Assembly: GCF_034702125.1 (NCBI RefSeq)
Contig: NC_085880.1
Location: forward strand, 39,130,142-39,194,141
Direction: 5' to 3'
Origin: Engraulis encrasicolus
Lineage: Eukaryota > Chordata > Actinopteri > Clupeiformes > Engraulidae
DNA: 64,000 bases
Made by a program: the position numbers and the translations under genes. The notes below the pieces were generated by a model. It was not told where the DNA came from. It made no database searches and saw only the letters and a list, made by a program, of their open reading frames with translations. The number at the start of each line of letters is the position of its first letter. Position 1 is the stretch's first letter. Of the stretch, positions 10,963 through 25,600 are shown piece by piece.

Positions 10963-12105
10963 CCTAAGAAAATCTTGCGACTTTTGAAACTTTGTTGCAT
11001 TCAGAGGAGCTATAACGTGATGCTCCAACTTGAACCTTTTATTATGTCCTTAAGATGTGATGCACACCATTTAATTGCCTTGAACCTGCTCAACTCTACA
11101 CATAGGTTCTAAATTTTAGTTTTCTCCTGACTGCACGACAATAGCTGCGCACAACTCAACCTCTGATTGTTGGAAACCGCTGTCGGTCAAAAAATTAGCT
11201 CACGTGGTTGGCTGCCAGTGTCTTGGCCCTCCTCACAACATTGTGTTTATAAACACGGTGAACCCATGTTATACCATACTGTACATAAACTATATAAAAA
11301 GTATTGGCTCATCTGCCTTGACTCACACATAGGCCTACTATTTACATTGTGAATGACATCAATAAACAAATCCAAGTGCCGTTTGACAGGTATTTAATCA
11401 GAATTCCATGATTGCAATCTGACTGGCACAAAGGTAGATTCTTGACAAAGAATGCCTTTGTATTCCTGCATATGCTACAGAATTAAACTTTACTGTTGTT
11501 ATGATGCTTTTCAAGTTAAATGACTGACCACCCTTATAATGCTGAACATAACCTTGCCACATTGACACCAATGACAACATATAATAAAAAGACATTACAA
11601 TAGAAACAAAATGCTCAGAATAAAATAAGCATATTGTGTAAAAAGAAAAGAAAAGAGGAGTATGATACTCCCTTCCCTTCTGATTTCAGTTAAAACAGCT
11701 GAACAGGGGAGATAAAAGTACTGTTGGTAAACTAACTCTCCCTCACTTCAATTAACTCTGAGCTTATTCAGAGTGAAAATGTGTGAATACAATACATTAG
11801 CATTTGACTTCTCAGTGAAAAAGTAATACATCCCACCATTGACGAAAGAATGAAACTGTTAAACCAAACAAACAAACAAACAAACAAACAAACAAACAAA
11901 AAGAATAAAGGGGGTCTTGAACCTTCACCTGAGGTATTCTGAGCCAGTTATAAATCTTTGACCCTATAGGCATGAGGGGCACACGCTCCCTCCAGAGCAA
12001 TCATCGCTAAAATCCAGCCTGCAAACATTTCCTTTGTCAATTTCGTAAGATTCTTGCACGCTTACTTTGTGAACTAACATCAGCATAATAACAGATACTT
12101 TAGAG
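10963..12105. other. Intergenic / slc17a5 3' untranslated candidate region
   Basis: No ORF or repeat family seen apart from an (AAAC)n tract (11865-11900). On the minus strand an ATTAAA signal occurs at 11397-11392 and could terminate slc17a5 transcripts with a 3' UTR of about 2.7 kb. This is inference. Confidence 0.3.
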
Positions 12106-12312
12106 CAGTGTTTCCCAACCTTTTTTGACTCGCGTACGCCCTAAGCCTTTTTGTTGTAACATGAGTACCCCCTATCTCATGCTCTCTATATATTCCTTTA
12201 TCCCAGTATGACTATACTCTATTCAATTGTCATTATCACATTTTTCCGCGTACCCCCTGAGGTGTGCCCGCGTACCCCTAGTGGTACACGTACCCCTGGT
12301 TGGGAAACACTG
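12106..12312. mobile_element. hAT-type MITE in the probable slc17a5 3' UTR
   Basis: Perfect inverted ends CAGTGTTTCCCAACC and GGTTGGGAAACACTG, flanked by CTTTAGAG / CGTTAGAG (7 of 8 matched). Confidence 0.85.
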
Positions 12313-12582
12313 CGTTAGAGGAAAACAACGTGTTCATCAACAATATGCCTATATGCGCTATAGGCCACATGAGTGACTGACTAAAATAAAAGGAAACGGA
12401 TATGCAGTGTTGATTGCTTGCATCAGGTGGAACTAAAAGTGCATTTACTGCTTTAAGGCACATCAAGAGAGTGGATAGTTGACACCTGGCGAATTGCACA
12501 GGACAAGTACTCCTAAAATCAGACCAAATATGCCGTCTTAAATCAAAACTGATGCGGAGTAGATTACCACATTGGACTGGAC

Positions 12583-12714
12583 CAGGGGTGCATTTCTCGA
12601 AAGCATAGTTGTTAGCCTGTTAGCAACTTGGGTAGTTACCCATGGGAAACTGTATTGCAAACAACAAAGTAGCTAACATAGTAAGCAACTATCGTTTCAA
12701 GAAATGCACCCCCA
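12583..12714. mobile_element. Short hairpin MITE
   Basis: GGGGTGCATTTCTCGAAAGC pairs with GTTTCAAGAAATGCACCCCC across 132 bp, near hairpin throughout. Confidence 0.65.
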
Positions 12715-13671
12715 GGCCGCCAGCATTTCAACACAGTAAGCTCAACATGTCTGGAACTAACACGCAAAAAAGTTTGTGACATACATATATATATATGCAT
12801 ACATCAACAACTGCAGTTGAAAATAATGGGTGCTATTCAGTGAGAAGAAAATAACTGGCACATAATCAGTAACCCAAGAGCCAAACACGACAATGCTAGT
12901 GGCTATAGATTGCTGTTGGCATACTGTCAGCACAAACTGAATACCTGCTCTTTCGTAATCCTGTTTCTGAACAATAAAGGCTGTGACATTAAAGGTTTCC
13001 TGAAACACACGGATTGGATGTGCTATGGCTTCCAAACGTTAAGAGGTGCAGTGGTGCGTCACCATAATCCAATAATCAAAGATGTCAAAGTCAACATAAT
13101 AGCAATGTCAAAGTCTTTCAATACTAGCATTCAGCTTCAGCCCTGATATTGATTAAGCTATTAAGCTTAAACTGTTCCCTTAGCATTTACAAAACCTGCA
13201 CTTCATAGCATCTCGCATTGCCATTCACTTGAACTAAACCAAATTGTGAAGTAGAATGAAACATTATTTTATCTCAGGAGCCTCTTTCTTAAATGTGCCA
13301 CATTTTTGAACATCTCAATCAGTTAAAAATCAATCACTGAACTAATTTCAGCGCACAGGGTTTTAGATGCCCTTTACATTTACACAAACCAGTATCCATT
13401 TAGATGTAATCTTATTAGCCCAAAAGTGACATATCACATGTGCAGTGGACTATCCTTTAACAGGAAAAACACACTACTGTTCCCTTTTGCTCCACCATTT
13501 AAATACAAGTGGAGTCTCTCATTTACAGCAACAAATGCATGTATCCAGACAGCCGTCAAAAAGACATGAGGAATGTTGAACACCAGCTCTGGTGAAAAAT
13601 ATTAGGCAAAACAGTGCACCATCATTGGAATGGTGATACACAGATAATGGCATGGCATACATGGCAACATT

Positions 13672-13918
13672 GGGTAACATGTTATTTTAATGGTTCATTG
13701 TTACAGTGGATCTACCTCATCAGGTACCGTGTAATAACTAGTATTTAATACCATGTAATAACTGTGTAACACCATGTACCAATTTTGTACTTCGATCTGG
13801 GGTTAGGGTTATGGTTGGTACATGGTATTACATGGTATTAAATATTGTTACACTGGTTATTAAACTGTAATGTGATAGACCCACTGTAATAGTGAACCAT
13901 TAAAATAAAGTGTTACCC
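13672..13918. mobile_element. MITE with about 38-bp inverted ends
   Basis: GGGTAACATGTTATTTTAAT pairs with ATTAAAATAAAGTGTTACCC. An ACATT duplication is possible at both sides. It lies just downstream of the slc17a5 stop. Confidence 0.75.
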
Positions 13919-14148
13919 TACATTGTTATATTAACAGAGTGTTCTGCAAACATAAAAGTTAAAAAAAAAAAAAATCATTTACATATACATCATAATAAAT
14001 CAAAACAACATTGTAAGATCTTGATAATTGTGCGAATATAACATCGAGTGGAGACTGATCCCTAAGTCCAGGGTCCCACTGTGTGTTTTTGGTCATACCA
14101 CATGCATCCTCTTTAAAAGGCGTGACCAGCGTTCCCTCGTCTTGAGCT

Positions 14149-14280
14149 TCACTGGGCGTGTGTGCGCTGGACCGCCCACGGCTGTACGGCCCCCTTCCCG
14201 AACAGGGTGAAGAAGGCGGAGCCGAAGACGTTGATGCCAGCTGAGATGTAGAAGACAGTTCGCCACTCCTCAATAGTGTT
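14149..14280 (-). CDS. slc17a5: slc17a5 exon 11 (residues 446-488 and stop)
   Basis: Acceptor attctag. Encodes [20 protein letters not shown] then [20 protein letters not shown] and HAQ with TGA at 14151-14149. This is the last helix and the short cytosolic tail. Confidence 0.95.
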   Translation of the reverse strand, partial: NTIEEWRTVFYISAGINVFGSAFFTLFGKGAVQPWAVQRTHAQ

Positions 14281-16634
14281 CTAGAATGGTAGAATCAGAG
14301 AGAATAAAGAGATACACTTAAAGAATCTCTGGTAGAATGGCAACATGAAAGCAGGATATGAATTTAAAAAGAGAGAGTCTCTCGAGACATGTAAATACTG
14401 TAAATGTTCAAAGAAAAAAAAAATACATGCGTCATTACCACATCGTAGAATAAAAGACATAAAAAGCTTTTCACCAAATTAAAGGTGCACTATGTAATAC
14501 TTGTAGTTAATTTCCAGAATTTGTGCCTTGCATTCACAAATGTTACCTTTTTCACAAATACTTCTTACCACCATCAAGTATTCATAATGACTGCTGTACT
14601 TTGGTCATACTAGTAAATATTACTTTATTACTTATCAAATGTTCACGAAAATATCAAATTTGGCAAATTTGGAAACTGCAGCACAGTTTCAAAGCTGCAT
14701 AGCTGCAATACCTACTCTGTCCACAATCCTACACGGTGCAAGTTATATGAGAATTGGGAATTATAACAGCACACCAAGGTGAAAACACTGAAGAGTTGTA
14801 GCATTCATAGTTTCAAGTAGCATATGAAATGACTTTTGGAGAATTTGATTGCAAAGTGTAAAAAAAATGGTACACTAATAACTAGTGAAAGATACAGTAC
14901 AGTATTCTAGTCAAGTGTATTTGTGTGGACTATGAGGGGTTTTTGCAAGGGAGAAATACAGCTCCAGGCCACTTTATTAGAATAGCATGAAAAAGTTTAT
15001 TTATTTCCATAATTCCATCAATAATGTTAAACTGTCATGGATTATAGATTCATGGCCCAGTTTTTTAACTATTCCAATCATTAAATTGTTTATTTTTACA
15101 CATTTTGGTCTTCCAGCTCAAAAAAACCATGAATTGGGGAATTCGCATCATTAGAATATTGTAATAAAATCACAATTTTCTTCATCAAAATTTGTTTCAC
15201 ATCAGTGCACATCAAATCAGTTGAAATTTGGTACTTTCTACACAACATGCAATATTCAATACTTGGTTAGGACTCTCTCTGTCTTAATATTATTAATAAT
15301 AACGGCCATGATGCGTTTAACATTGAAGTCAATGGCAGAAACAGTGCATGGGAGTAATGGAAGGCCAGATATCCTTGATGCTTTGCCGTCAGCTGTTTTT
15401 GTATAGCTGACCTGGTGTCCTTCACTTAACTCTTCAATATACCCTGTAGATTTCCATGCCACGTTTTGTCGCTAACTCACCGGTTTAATTCTAAATCACC
15501 AGAAATGAAACCCCATTGAAAATGAATGGGGTTTTATTTCTGGTGAGTTAGAATTAAACTGGTGAGTTAACACCAAAATGTAGCATGGGTATCAACGGGT
15601 ATATTGAAGAGTGAATTGTGGGACACCAGGTCAACAAACAAGAACAGCTGACGGCAAAGCATCAAGGATATCTGGCCTTCCATTACTCCCATGCACTGTT
15701 TCTGCCATTGACTTCAATGTTAAACGCACCATGGCCGTTATTAAGACAGAGAGAATCCTAACCAAGTATTGAACATTGCATGTTATGTAGAAAGTACCAA
15801 ATTTCAACTGATTTGATGTGCACTGATGTGAAACGAATTTTGATGAAGAAAATTGTGATTTTATTACAATATTCTAATAATGCGAATTTCCCAATTCATG
15901 GGTTTTTTGAGCTGGAAGGCCAAATTATGTAAAAAGAAAAACTTGAATGATTGGAATAGTTAAACAACTGGGCCATGCATCTACAATCCATGACAGTTTA
16001 ACATTATTGATGGAATTATGGAAATAAATCAACTTTTTCATGCTATTCTAATAAAGTGGCCTGGAGCTGTATGTCTCTAGACAGACTTACTGATTTTGTT
16101 AGTGATCTAGCGATGACGGGTCCAACCATTCCTGGTATGGTGGCAAAAGAGTTGGTGATCCCAAGTAAAATTCCCGCATAACTGTTGACAGAAAACAAAA
16201 ACATGTTAAATTCTTTTCAAAACAGAATACCAGCTCCTATTTGACGAACAACCTCTGAACCACATGCAACGTCAAAACCATATGAGACACTGTCCAAAGG
16301 AGAATAAGAATAATACATTTCTTGCATAGTATATAAGATATATTGCATAGCGAAATACATTTTATGAATTTGTGCATTCCTTTATAATCGGGAAAAGTTG
16401 ATCTGTGTTTCAAGTGACTAAGAGTGGCACAACAGCATAATGGACATGCAACCAAATACACAACCTATAATGTACTAGGAAACAATATCACGTGACATGC
16501 CAGCACGTGAGAGTGAGTGAGTGAATGAGTGCAAGAGAGAGAGAACTAGAGAGAGAGGGGTAGCGCGCGCGCGCGCGAGAGAGAAATAGAGAGAGAGGGG
16601 TAGTGCGCGCGAGAGAGAGAGGGAGAGGGAGAGG

Positions 16635-16696
<62 letters not shown>

Positions 16697-19600
16697 TAAA
16701 GCAGAGAAAAAAAGCAAAAAGCTTTTGCAGTCTTACGAGGGTGCGATGTCTAGGTGGTTGATGTTGAATCCCGAGGCGGAGAGGCCTCCAAGCGATGAGG
16801 AGACGGTGAGGAAGGCTACAGCCAAGATGTAGTCACAGTCTGTGAAACCCGCGGCAACCAGGAACACCGCAGGCCCCACCATCCCTATGGAAACACAAAC
16901 CAAAGACAGTAGATTAGAGTAAGATACTTCAATACCATTGCATCTCCTGGATCCGTGTGATGTCATGTGAACGCCCCATTAATCGAGATCTGCGGTTAGG
17001 AGACCTTTGGAGGCTTTAGGTTGAGAATAAATGGGAGTTCCCTTGGCACTGCAGATGGCGGTAGCGCACATCTTATGCAAGCTGTCACCAAATGCCACAG
17101 AAAGAGAAGAAGGAGGAGGAAACAGCGCCCCCTTAGGAGACCAAGAGTGCGTTTTAATATGCGACCTTGCCTCCTCCACTTGCCTCCTCCACTTGCTTCT
17201 CGTCATGATGACATCACTGACAACAGCATTATATTTCAATATCTTGCAAAAGCTCAATTGTTAAGTCTTTTTCTCATTTGCAATTGGGATGGTGAATGAA
17301 AAACAGTCCCTCAAAAGTTGTTGTGGCGAGGCTGACAGCTGGGAAACTTTATCGTTATCTCCACGGAGGAGGGGCCAGGAGGCGGGACGAGGAGACAAGC
17401 ACAAGTGGAGGAAGCAAGGTCACATATTGGGATGCACACCAAACTTGAACACACTCCTTTGCATTGGGTTTGAATACTCTTTCTCTAATCTACTCTCTTT
17501 GCACAACAACATTACTCTTGCGTCCTCCTCCTCTTGGCAGTCTCAAACTATGTGCAAAGCAAGAAGCACTTATGGCCCCAGAAATACAGTCATTTGATTG
17601 TTGGATAGAATTGTAGGTCTTTATTGTACATAGTATATCATGTTCCTTGTTTAATTCAGGAATGTTTATGGTTCAATTCAGTATGCGATAAACTAAATTT
17701 GTATTTTTATAGGGCAGAATCATGATATCTCAATGTACTTCTAATTTTGTATTACTTATTAATGTGTAGATAATTAGCAAATTAATAACACAAGAACTTT
17801 TTATCAAACGAATGCTCGCCATGTCTTCAATCCAATTTGTATTTTTACAGGGCAGAATCATGGTCTCAATGCACTTCTAATTGTATCTACTATTTATTAC
17901 TATGTAGATAATTAGCAGATTAATAACACATAAGCTATTTATCAAACGAATGCTCGCCAATGTCTTCGATGTCTAGCCATGTCGACAGTGGTCAAGGTTG
18001 GTTTGAATTCTGCTTTTGCATATGGCTTGGCCTGGCTCGCTTCAAAGGCAAGTAGGTTTTAGGTGACATCAGCAGAGCTGTGGTGAGGCGACATCATATT
18101 GTCTAAAAATGGAGAACAGAGACTAAAAATGTCTGTGTCAGTGTAGTCTGTGCCAGACACTAAATATAGCAAACCCCCATCATGTTCAGCCACAATGCAT
18201 CACGTTCTGAACATTAAAAACACGTTTTTTATTCTTCTGTGACCGAGGTTTGGTTTCTTTGCGTGCTTTTAGCACAAGTCACACACACAAGGCAGCTTGG
18301 ATTATGCTTTTATCTTGACCTCAATTGCCACGTCCGGATCCGTGATCCACCGGCTGGTCTGATCAGCTGACCCCCTAGTCCTGACACAGCACATTAGACT
18401 CAGCACAGCTCAGCTCAGCACAACACAACACTTCCTACATCCAGGGCCGGAATAACACACAGGGCTGCATATGGCTACAGCCTAGGAGCCCCCACCGGCC
18501 AAGGGCCCCCCAGTTGCCCAAATGGTGGGAAATGTCAACATAATTGGAGAATTGTGACAAGATGCGATATTGATCATTTAGTGTACCGTGTCAGGACATG
18601 GTTATAATCTTACCAATTACTCCTCTTGGTCTGGAATTGTGATGCAGTCTATGTCATTTTTTTAAAGGAATTTGCCTTCCGTGGGGGCCTACAGCAACAT
18701 GTAGCCTAGGGGCCCCAGGCTATGTTAATCTGGCCCTGCCTACATCCATCCAGCTGCCTGTCTTCCTGCCTGGCTTCTCTACTTCCACTCTCCTTCATAT
18801 CACTTTACTCACTTTACTCGCTGCCTTCCCTCCTAATGACCCTGAGGAGACTGTGAGGATAGGCCTTGCATAAAAGACAAAAGAATCACTTAACCCATTT
18901 TGTCCTAAGCCCTTTTTGGGAAAGGGTGCCCTCAGCCTATTAAATCCTAAATATCTCAGCCTCCGAAGCACATACAAACATGAAATGAGTTACATTTGAA
19001 GGCTAGGACCCTCATTTTGCCTTAGAATGTGTTCATTCATCTCTAACTTACCCACATTTTTAATAAAACAGCTCAAACCACAAAATCCTGAATGCAGCGT
19101 ATATGTGTTTCCAGGACACAATGGGTTAAATATCGCTTAAATATCATTGTCAACTATGTCACCTAACCAGGGACATAAATATCTCTTATTTTCCTGCTGC
19201 TATGACATGATAAATCTACATTTTGAGTTCATTTGTTCAGTGGTCCACATCAGCTTTACATGTAATCACATCCACAGGTGAGTAGTGTTCTCAACACTTA
19301 ACTGGGGTCCAAAACAATGAATAAATAAATTAATTAATTAATGTAAGCATTTCATTAAAAAAAATGAAATACTTTTTTGAAGACATTGAAGTTATACGCT
19401 ATACCAGACTTTTAAATTCCCGTCTTTAAAAAGTGAGGTCATCTCGTAGTTCCTATAAGCAGTGTTAATGTCAAAGCTGCCCCGTACAGGCAGACTGATA
19501 GATGGAAAGACATCTGCCATCTGCCTTGGACCAACATACAGTAGCTCCAGTTTGGTTAATCAATAACCGGAGGAGGTGTTATTATACTCCGGCCATTTTA

Positions 19601-22600
19601 TGATCATGACAGTAAATAAAGACCTGCCTATTCTGCTACTTCCCTACTTCCACTCTCAGTTGTCCTCTTGCAGGGGCTCCAAGTAAAGGGGCAAGCTTCC
19701 AATTCTGCTTTTGAAAACCTATGGTATTTTTCACATACTGTCCGAATTCAGTCATCTGTAAGTGAACCAACAGAAAAACAGTTCGTCTTCACATTGTAAG
19801 TGTATTATGAAAAGGCTTTAACGGGATAACAGTCCTCATTTTGATCACATCCGGTCCTCTAGAGCTCTTCTTTGGTGATTACACCTAGTCACAGATGTAA
19901 CTTGTTAGGATTCTTTGGCGAACCGTACATAGACCACGTCAACAAAGGTCTCCGAGGTGTCTGGGTAAGCTTTGGAGTGTTCACATATTTGCAAAAAATG
20001 CTGAGTCACTGACTGAAAGGGACCAAGTGTGAAAATGCCCTTTAACACTCACGATGATAAAGCACATCACGCTTCCTTATGACAAGCTGGAAGGCTAAAC
20101 TTGAAACCTCCAAATCCGCAAGCAAGGTGGTTTCGCATGAAATAGCATTTGTGTCTTTCCTGTAGCTAAGTGTCTTTACGATGGTGATGTAAGATGGCCA
20201 CAGCTAATACAAAGCCATGAAATTCGACAGCAGTGCAGCAACTACAGCAGCAATGCAGGCTTATGACCAAGTGAAAGTTAACCATGCACAACAAACACGA
20301 CTGTTAACATCACAGTGTACTTATTAGCATGCATATGACAAATGTTTTGAACTCATGTGTCAGAAATGCAAAATTTCTCTCACACACATGTAGAAAGTCA
20401 TCCTCACAATAACAGGCAGAGCATGAACAATTTGGTCACACGTGAGACCTTACGTAAATTTGTTCTTCAGTCTTTGGCATTAACCAGCAAGTAAGTTATT
20501 CTTTGGTATGACATATCGCAGTAGTGTGGATCCTGTTTTTGCACCTTATTTTATATTTAGGTTCAAGAAAGATAACTTAGATTGCATTAGTCTGATATAT
20601 TGTAGGCAGGGCTCTAAATTAACGCACGCCAACACGCCAAATGCGGGTGAAAAATCATTTTGGCTGGTAGAAAAAATCATCCACTAGCCAAATTGGCCGG
20701 TAGCGCGCGCCCGACTGAACGTTAAACAGCTGCCCGCACAGATCTGTAGCTGCCGTCTGATGAGCGTTAAAACGTCGCCTACATTACCCATGAACATTAG
20801 TCCTACCGTCATGATGTAGCCCACACCCATTGGCTGACCGTTAATCACAATAAGGCAGCCTCACATCCATTGGCTGTGTGTTTGATACCCGCGCGCCGCT
20901 CGAACTAGTGTTAATAAAATATGTTCAATGAGCGGACTAGCGCCGATTACTTTGGTTTCGTAGGTTTGTCAGATGAAAAATAATGTGGCAGTGGTTAAAT
21001 CACGGTTATGTGTCGATGAATGCAAGTAATAGCAGCGTAACTGTTGTGACGGTGAAATAGAGTATTGATGGAGCGAAAACGGCGTGAGTGAGTGAAGGGA
21101 CAGGACAGCTGTCTGTCAAAACAGTGTCGTTGCCGTCAGAAGCCGTCTGATATTTGCGAGGTCCTCGCAACTACAAACGATGGAGTTGTCGTTTCCTAAT
21201 AACGCCCACGCCATCGCAAAGACCCTGCACGAGTTTGACATGGATATACGAGTAAGTGAAAAAAAAGATAACAAAAACTAGCGACGAAAGTAACAAAGTA
21301 GCCTGGTGCGTGGTAGCCTGGTGCGTGGTGTCCGTGGTGTTATTGGATATCTAGTTGACATAGCGTAACGGTAATTGTCATTCCAAGCGCATCGTAAGTA
21401 AACCTAATATTAATTTGACCTGGAGGAACTTGAAGGTGTCACGCAGCAGCAGCATATACACACAATGCAGACATCATTCACGCACTGTGTAGGTGTGTGT
21501 GTGTGTGTGCGCGCGCGCGCGCGCGGGTGTCTCCTGTCCTTCTCCTCCCTTCATCTCTTCTCCCCTTCACCTGTCTTCTGTGCATTGTCCATGGTATTTG
21601 GCCCACTGTGTGTGAAGTGATGCTGTGTAGGGGATATGTGGTTTTGCAGTGTTTGGTTGTGTGTGTGTTTGGCTAGTGTATGTTGAAAGTCTGGTATGTG
21701 TGTGACATTAGTGTTGAAGGCATGCTGTGTTTGTGCCTATACTGTATGAGGTTTGGGTGATGGTGTGTGAGGTAATAGGCTAGTGTTTGGCTGTCTGTGC
21801 AGTTTATGGAAAGGGAATGAAAAATAATGAAATGCAGGTAATACAAATATAATTACTAAATAATTATAGAATAGACTGAATTATATTGAGTATAATATTT
21901 ATATTGTTTATCTGTGTTGAGGACATAGCCTAGTTTAATAAAATAATTAAAAGCAACATAATTAACGCATGGTTTATTTTGGTGAGAAAAAAATGGCTAG
22001 TTGACCTTCCATTTGGCTAGCAAGAAAAAATGTCTACTAGCCAAATTGGCTGGTGGTGGAAAAAGTTAATTTAGAGCCCTGATTGTAGGTAGTTTCATTT
22101 AACACACTACGTCCATACTAGCACTCATTGTCTTATCACTTCATTTTCTGAGCTTAGATGTATCATGGTAATGAAAATGTGTCTAATTATACTGACACCA
22201 AAACTGTGGCTAGTTGAAAGGCCAAATAGCTGCTGATTCTGGAACCACTAGCCACTGCCAAAAGTGAGGAACAAGTTTATGTCAAGCCCTGCTCCTAAGA
22301 TGAACGATGTGATGAAACCGCATCACACTTTGCTCAATAGCTCCACGACATTATGATATACTTTTTTGTTTGCTGCAGCAAGACACAGGTGATGAGGCCA
22401 TGCAGGTGAATTAAGCAAAGAGAAGCAAGCAAAGAGAAGCAACACAAACTTAATTGATCCATTAATTCATGGGAAAGGCAAGCCATGGCATCAGAGGAAA
22501 ATAAAGTCAAGAAACGAAAAAGTTGAGAGAAGTTTCCACATACAGTACGTGTAACCATCACCTCAGATTTTCTACCACTGTCTGCAAGACTGATAAGCTC

Positions 22601-25600
22601 CCAAAATGCAGAAGTGACATCCGCATTGCATCACATTGCTCAATTTTCTTGCATGCATCACTAATCGCCACAATCATTTATGCCGGGCGACTCACCGATG
22701 ATTGATGGATTGATTGTTAACATTCATTGCCATTTCAGCAGCTATAGCTCTATCATGGCCAATACAGATAGAAAAAAACCCCATTACATCACATTTAAAA
22801 AATGACAAATGTGACTCACCGATGATGGAGAAGGCCTTGCGCACGGCCACGGTGCGGAAGAGACAGGTCTCCCTAAAGTAGTCCGCCATCTGGCCCCCCA
22901 GCAGGGCGAATATCCAGCACCCCAGGTACGGCAGGGCAGACAGCATGCCATTCTGAAACACGGCGAAACGCAAACGCAGCAGGTCAATGAAAAAAATAAT
23001 TTTAAAAACCCATCACACTTTTACATGACAGAAAAATGACAGAAACTAGGGTGATGGTGGGCTAGACCAGAAACGTTTGCATCCCACTTTTTGTTTTGGC
23101 TTCTCTTTATTTTCGGCTTTTAATACAGTTTCACTGAACAGCATCAAGCTCCTGTGTGCGACTCCTTTTTCTTCACACATCACAGAAATGTAAACATGCT
23201 GTTAGGCTTTGCTGTTTGTTCGCAGCAGAGCATCCACGATAAAGATTGTTGGTCCTGAAATGCAATTAATCTGCATTTAATTTGTTACTAAAATACAAAG
23301 TGGTTGTTAAGTAGAAGTTAAGGGTTTTTTCCAGCAAAAAATGAGTTGGACAGCCAAAAACCCCAATCAGCACCAACAAGCAATATTGTCAATCAATCAA
23401 TCAAAATTATTTATGTAGCACAATCAATCAATCTGTCATTCAATGTGCTAGAGAGTAGAGAAAGAAAAAAAAAGAGAAGAAAAAAATATATTGTATTATA
23501 GATAGTAGGTAACTATCACCAAAAGCAGATGCAAATAAAGTCGTTTTTAATGTATTTTTAAATCAAGATACTGTTGGGGCAGTTCTAGGAACAGAAAGCT
23601 GGCTGCAACATAATGACTAAATAACATTTCACCCTGTCAGGATTTGACCCTAGGCACAACCAGTAGAGGAGACTGAAGATCCAAGACATTTATTAGGATG
23701 ATATTGCTCTATGTCTACAATATATGTAGGGCCTAAGCCATTTAGTGACTCATAAAGTATCAGAATATTATCTCTAATTATTCAAAGTGATAAATGTCCT
23801 CTTACCTGTTTTATGCTGAAACCCAGTATGTCATTCATGTAGGTTGGGAGCAGGGTGAGCAGTGTGTAGAATGTCCAGTTGTAGGAGAAATGGGCAACTA
23901 CTATAGCCCACAATGGCAACGACGTGAATATGGAACCCCAGGGGATATAGTCGGAGGTTGGAGAGAGCTACAAAAAAGTAAGGACATGTATGTGATTTTT
24001 ATGTAACATTTTTGGAAAAATCAATTAACACGATAAAAAAAAAAAACACACACACACACACACATTGTGCTGATTGACAACTATAATAATAAGTATATAA
24101 CCAAAATTTACATTGCACAGTCAGTTGTGTTATTTGCAATATACTGCAAATAATATTCACGGAACACCTTAATATTGACTCTGGCTAAAAGCCATTAGAA
24201 TCACCATGAGGCTTCTTCACTGACATTTTAAACACCCATCATGCACTCATCACACTTTATCATCATTCAACATTGCATCACAATTAGACACCCACATCGG
24301 CCTATCAGACCACCTAACGATTCTGCTACTGCCAGCCTACAGACAAAAGGTAAAACTCACCAAACCAGCTCTGAAGGAGGTGAGAAAATGGCCAGAGGGA
24401 GCCGTGTCACGACTACAAGACTGCTTTAAAACCACAGATTGGGACATGTTCAAAACAGCTGCCACCCACAGCAACCACATTGACATTGAGGAGTACACAG
24501 ACACCGTGACCTCCTACATCACAAAATGCATTGATGATGTTACAGAAATAAAACGCATCACCACCAGGGCCAACCAGAAGCCATGGTTCACAGGAGACGT
24601 TCACAGACTGCTGAGGGCCAGAGACAAAGCCTTCAGAGCAGGAGACGTAGCTGGCCTAAAAGCAGCAAGGGCAAACCTGTCCCAGGGCATCAGGAAAGCA
24701 AAAAAGGAATACTCGGACAAAATAACAACACACTTCAAAGACAGCAGAGATGCACAGAGCCTGTGGCAGGGCATACAGGCCATCACGGACTATAAGCCCG
24801 CACCACGAAGCTGTGACAACAACACCTCTCTGCTAAACGACCTGAACAGTTTCTTTGCCCGTTTTGAAGCACAAAATGACACTCATCCACAGAAAACTCC
24901 CCCTCCCCCCCATGATCAACCCCTGTACCTGTCCTCTGCCAGTGTGAAGAGGACACTGGCCACCATCAACCCACGCAAAGCAGCTGGCCCAGACAACATA
25001 CCTGGCCGAGTGTTGAAGGATTGTGCAGAAGAGCTGAAGGATGTCTTCACAGACATCTTTAACATCTCTCTGGAGCAAGCAGTCATCCCATCACTTTTCA
25101 AAGCTGCTACCATCATACCCGTGCCGAAGAAATCATCACCATCATGCTTCAATGACTACCGTCCTGTAGCACTGACGCCCATAATCATGAAGTGCTTCGA
25201 ACGGCTAGTCCTGTCACACATCAAAGCCACCCTACCCCCCACCCTGGACCCCTACCAGTTCGCATACCGAGCCAAGCGATCCACGGAGGATGCAATCTGC
25301 TCTGCCCTCCATCCAGCCCTCACCCACTTGGACAATAAAGACTCATATGTGAGAATGCTGTTCATTGACTTCAGCTCAGCATTCAATACCATAATACCAC
25401 AACAACTCATCAGAAAACTGGACAAACTAGGTTTCAGCACCTCCCTCTGCAACTGGCTGCTGGACTTCCTGATGCAGAGACCACAAGCAGTACGGGTAGG
25501 GAATAACACCTCAAGCACCCTGACCCTGAGCACGGGGGCTCCGCAAGGTTGTGTTCTCAGCCCCCTGCTGTTCACGCTGCTGACACATGACTGCACAACG

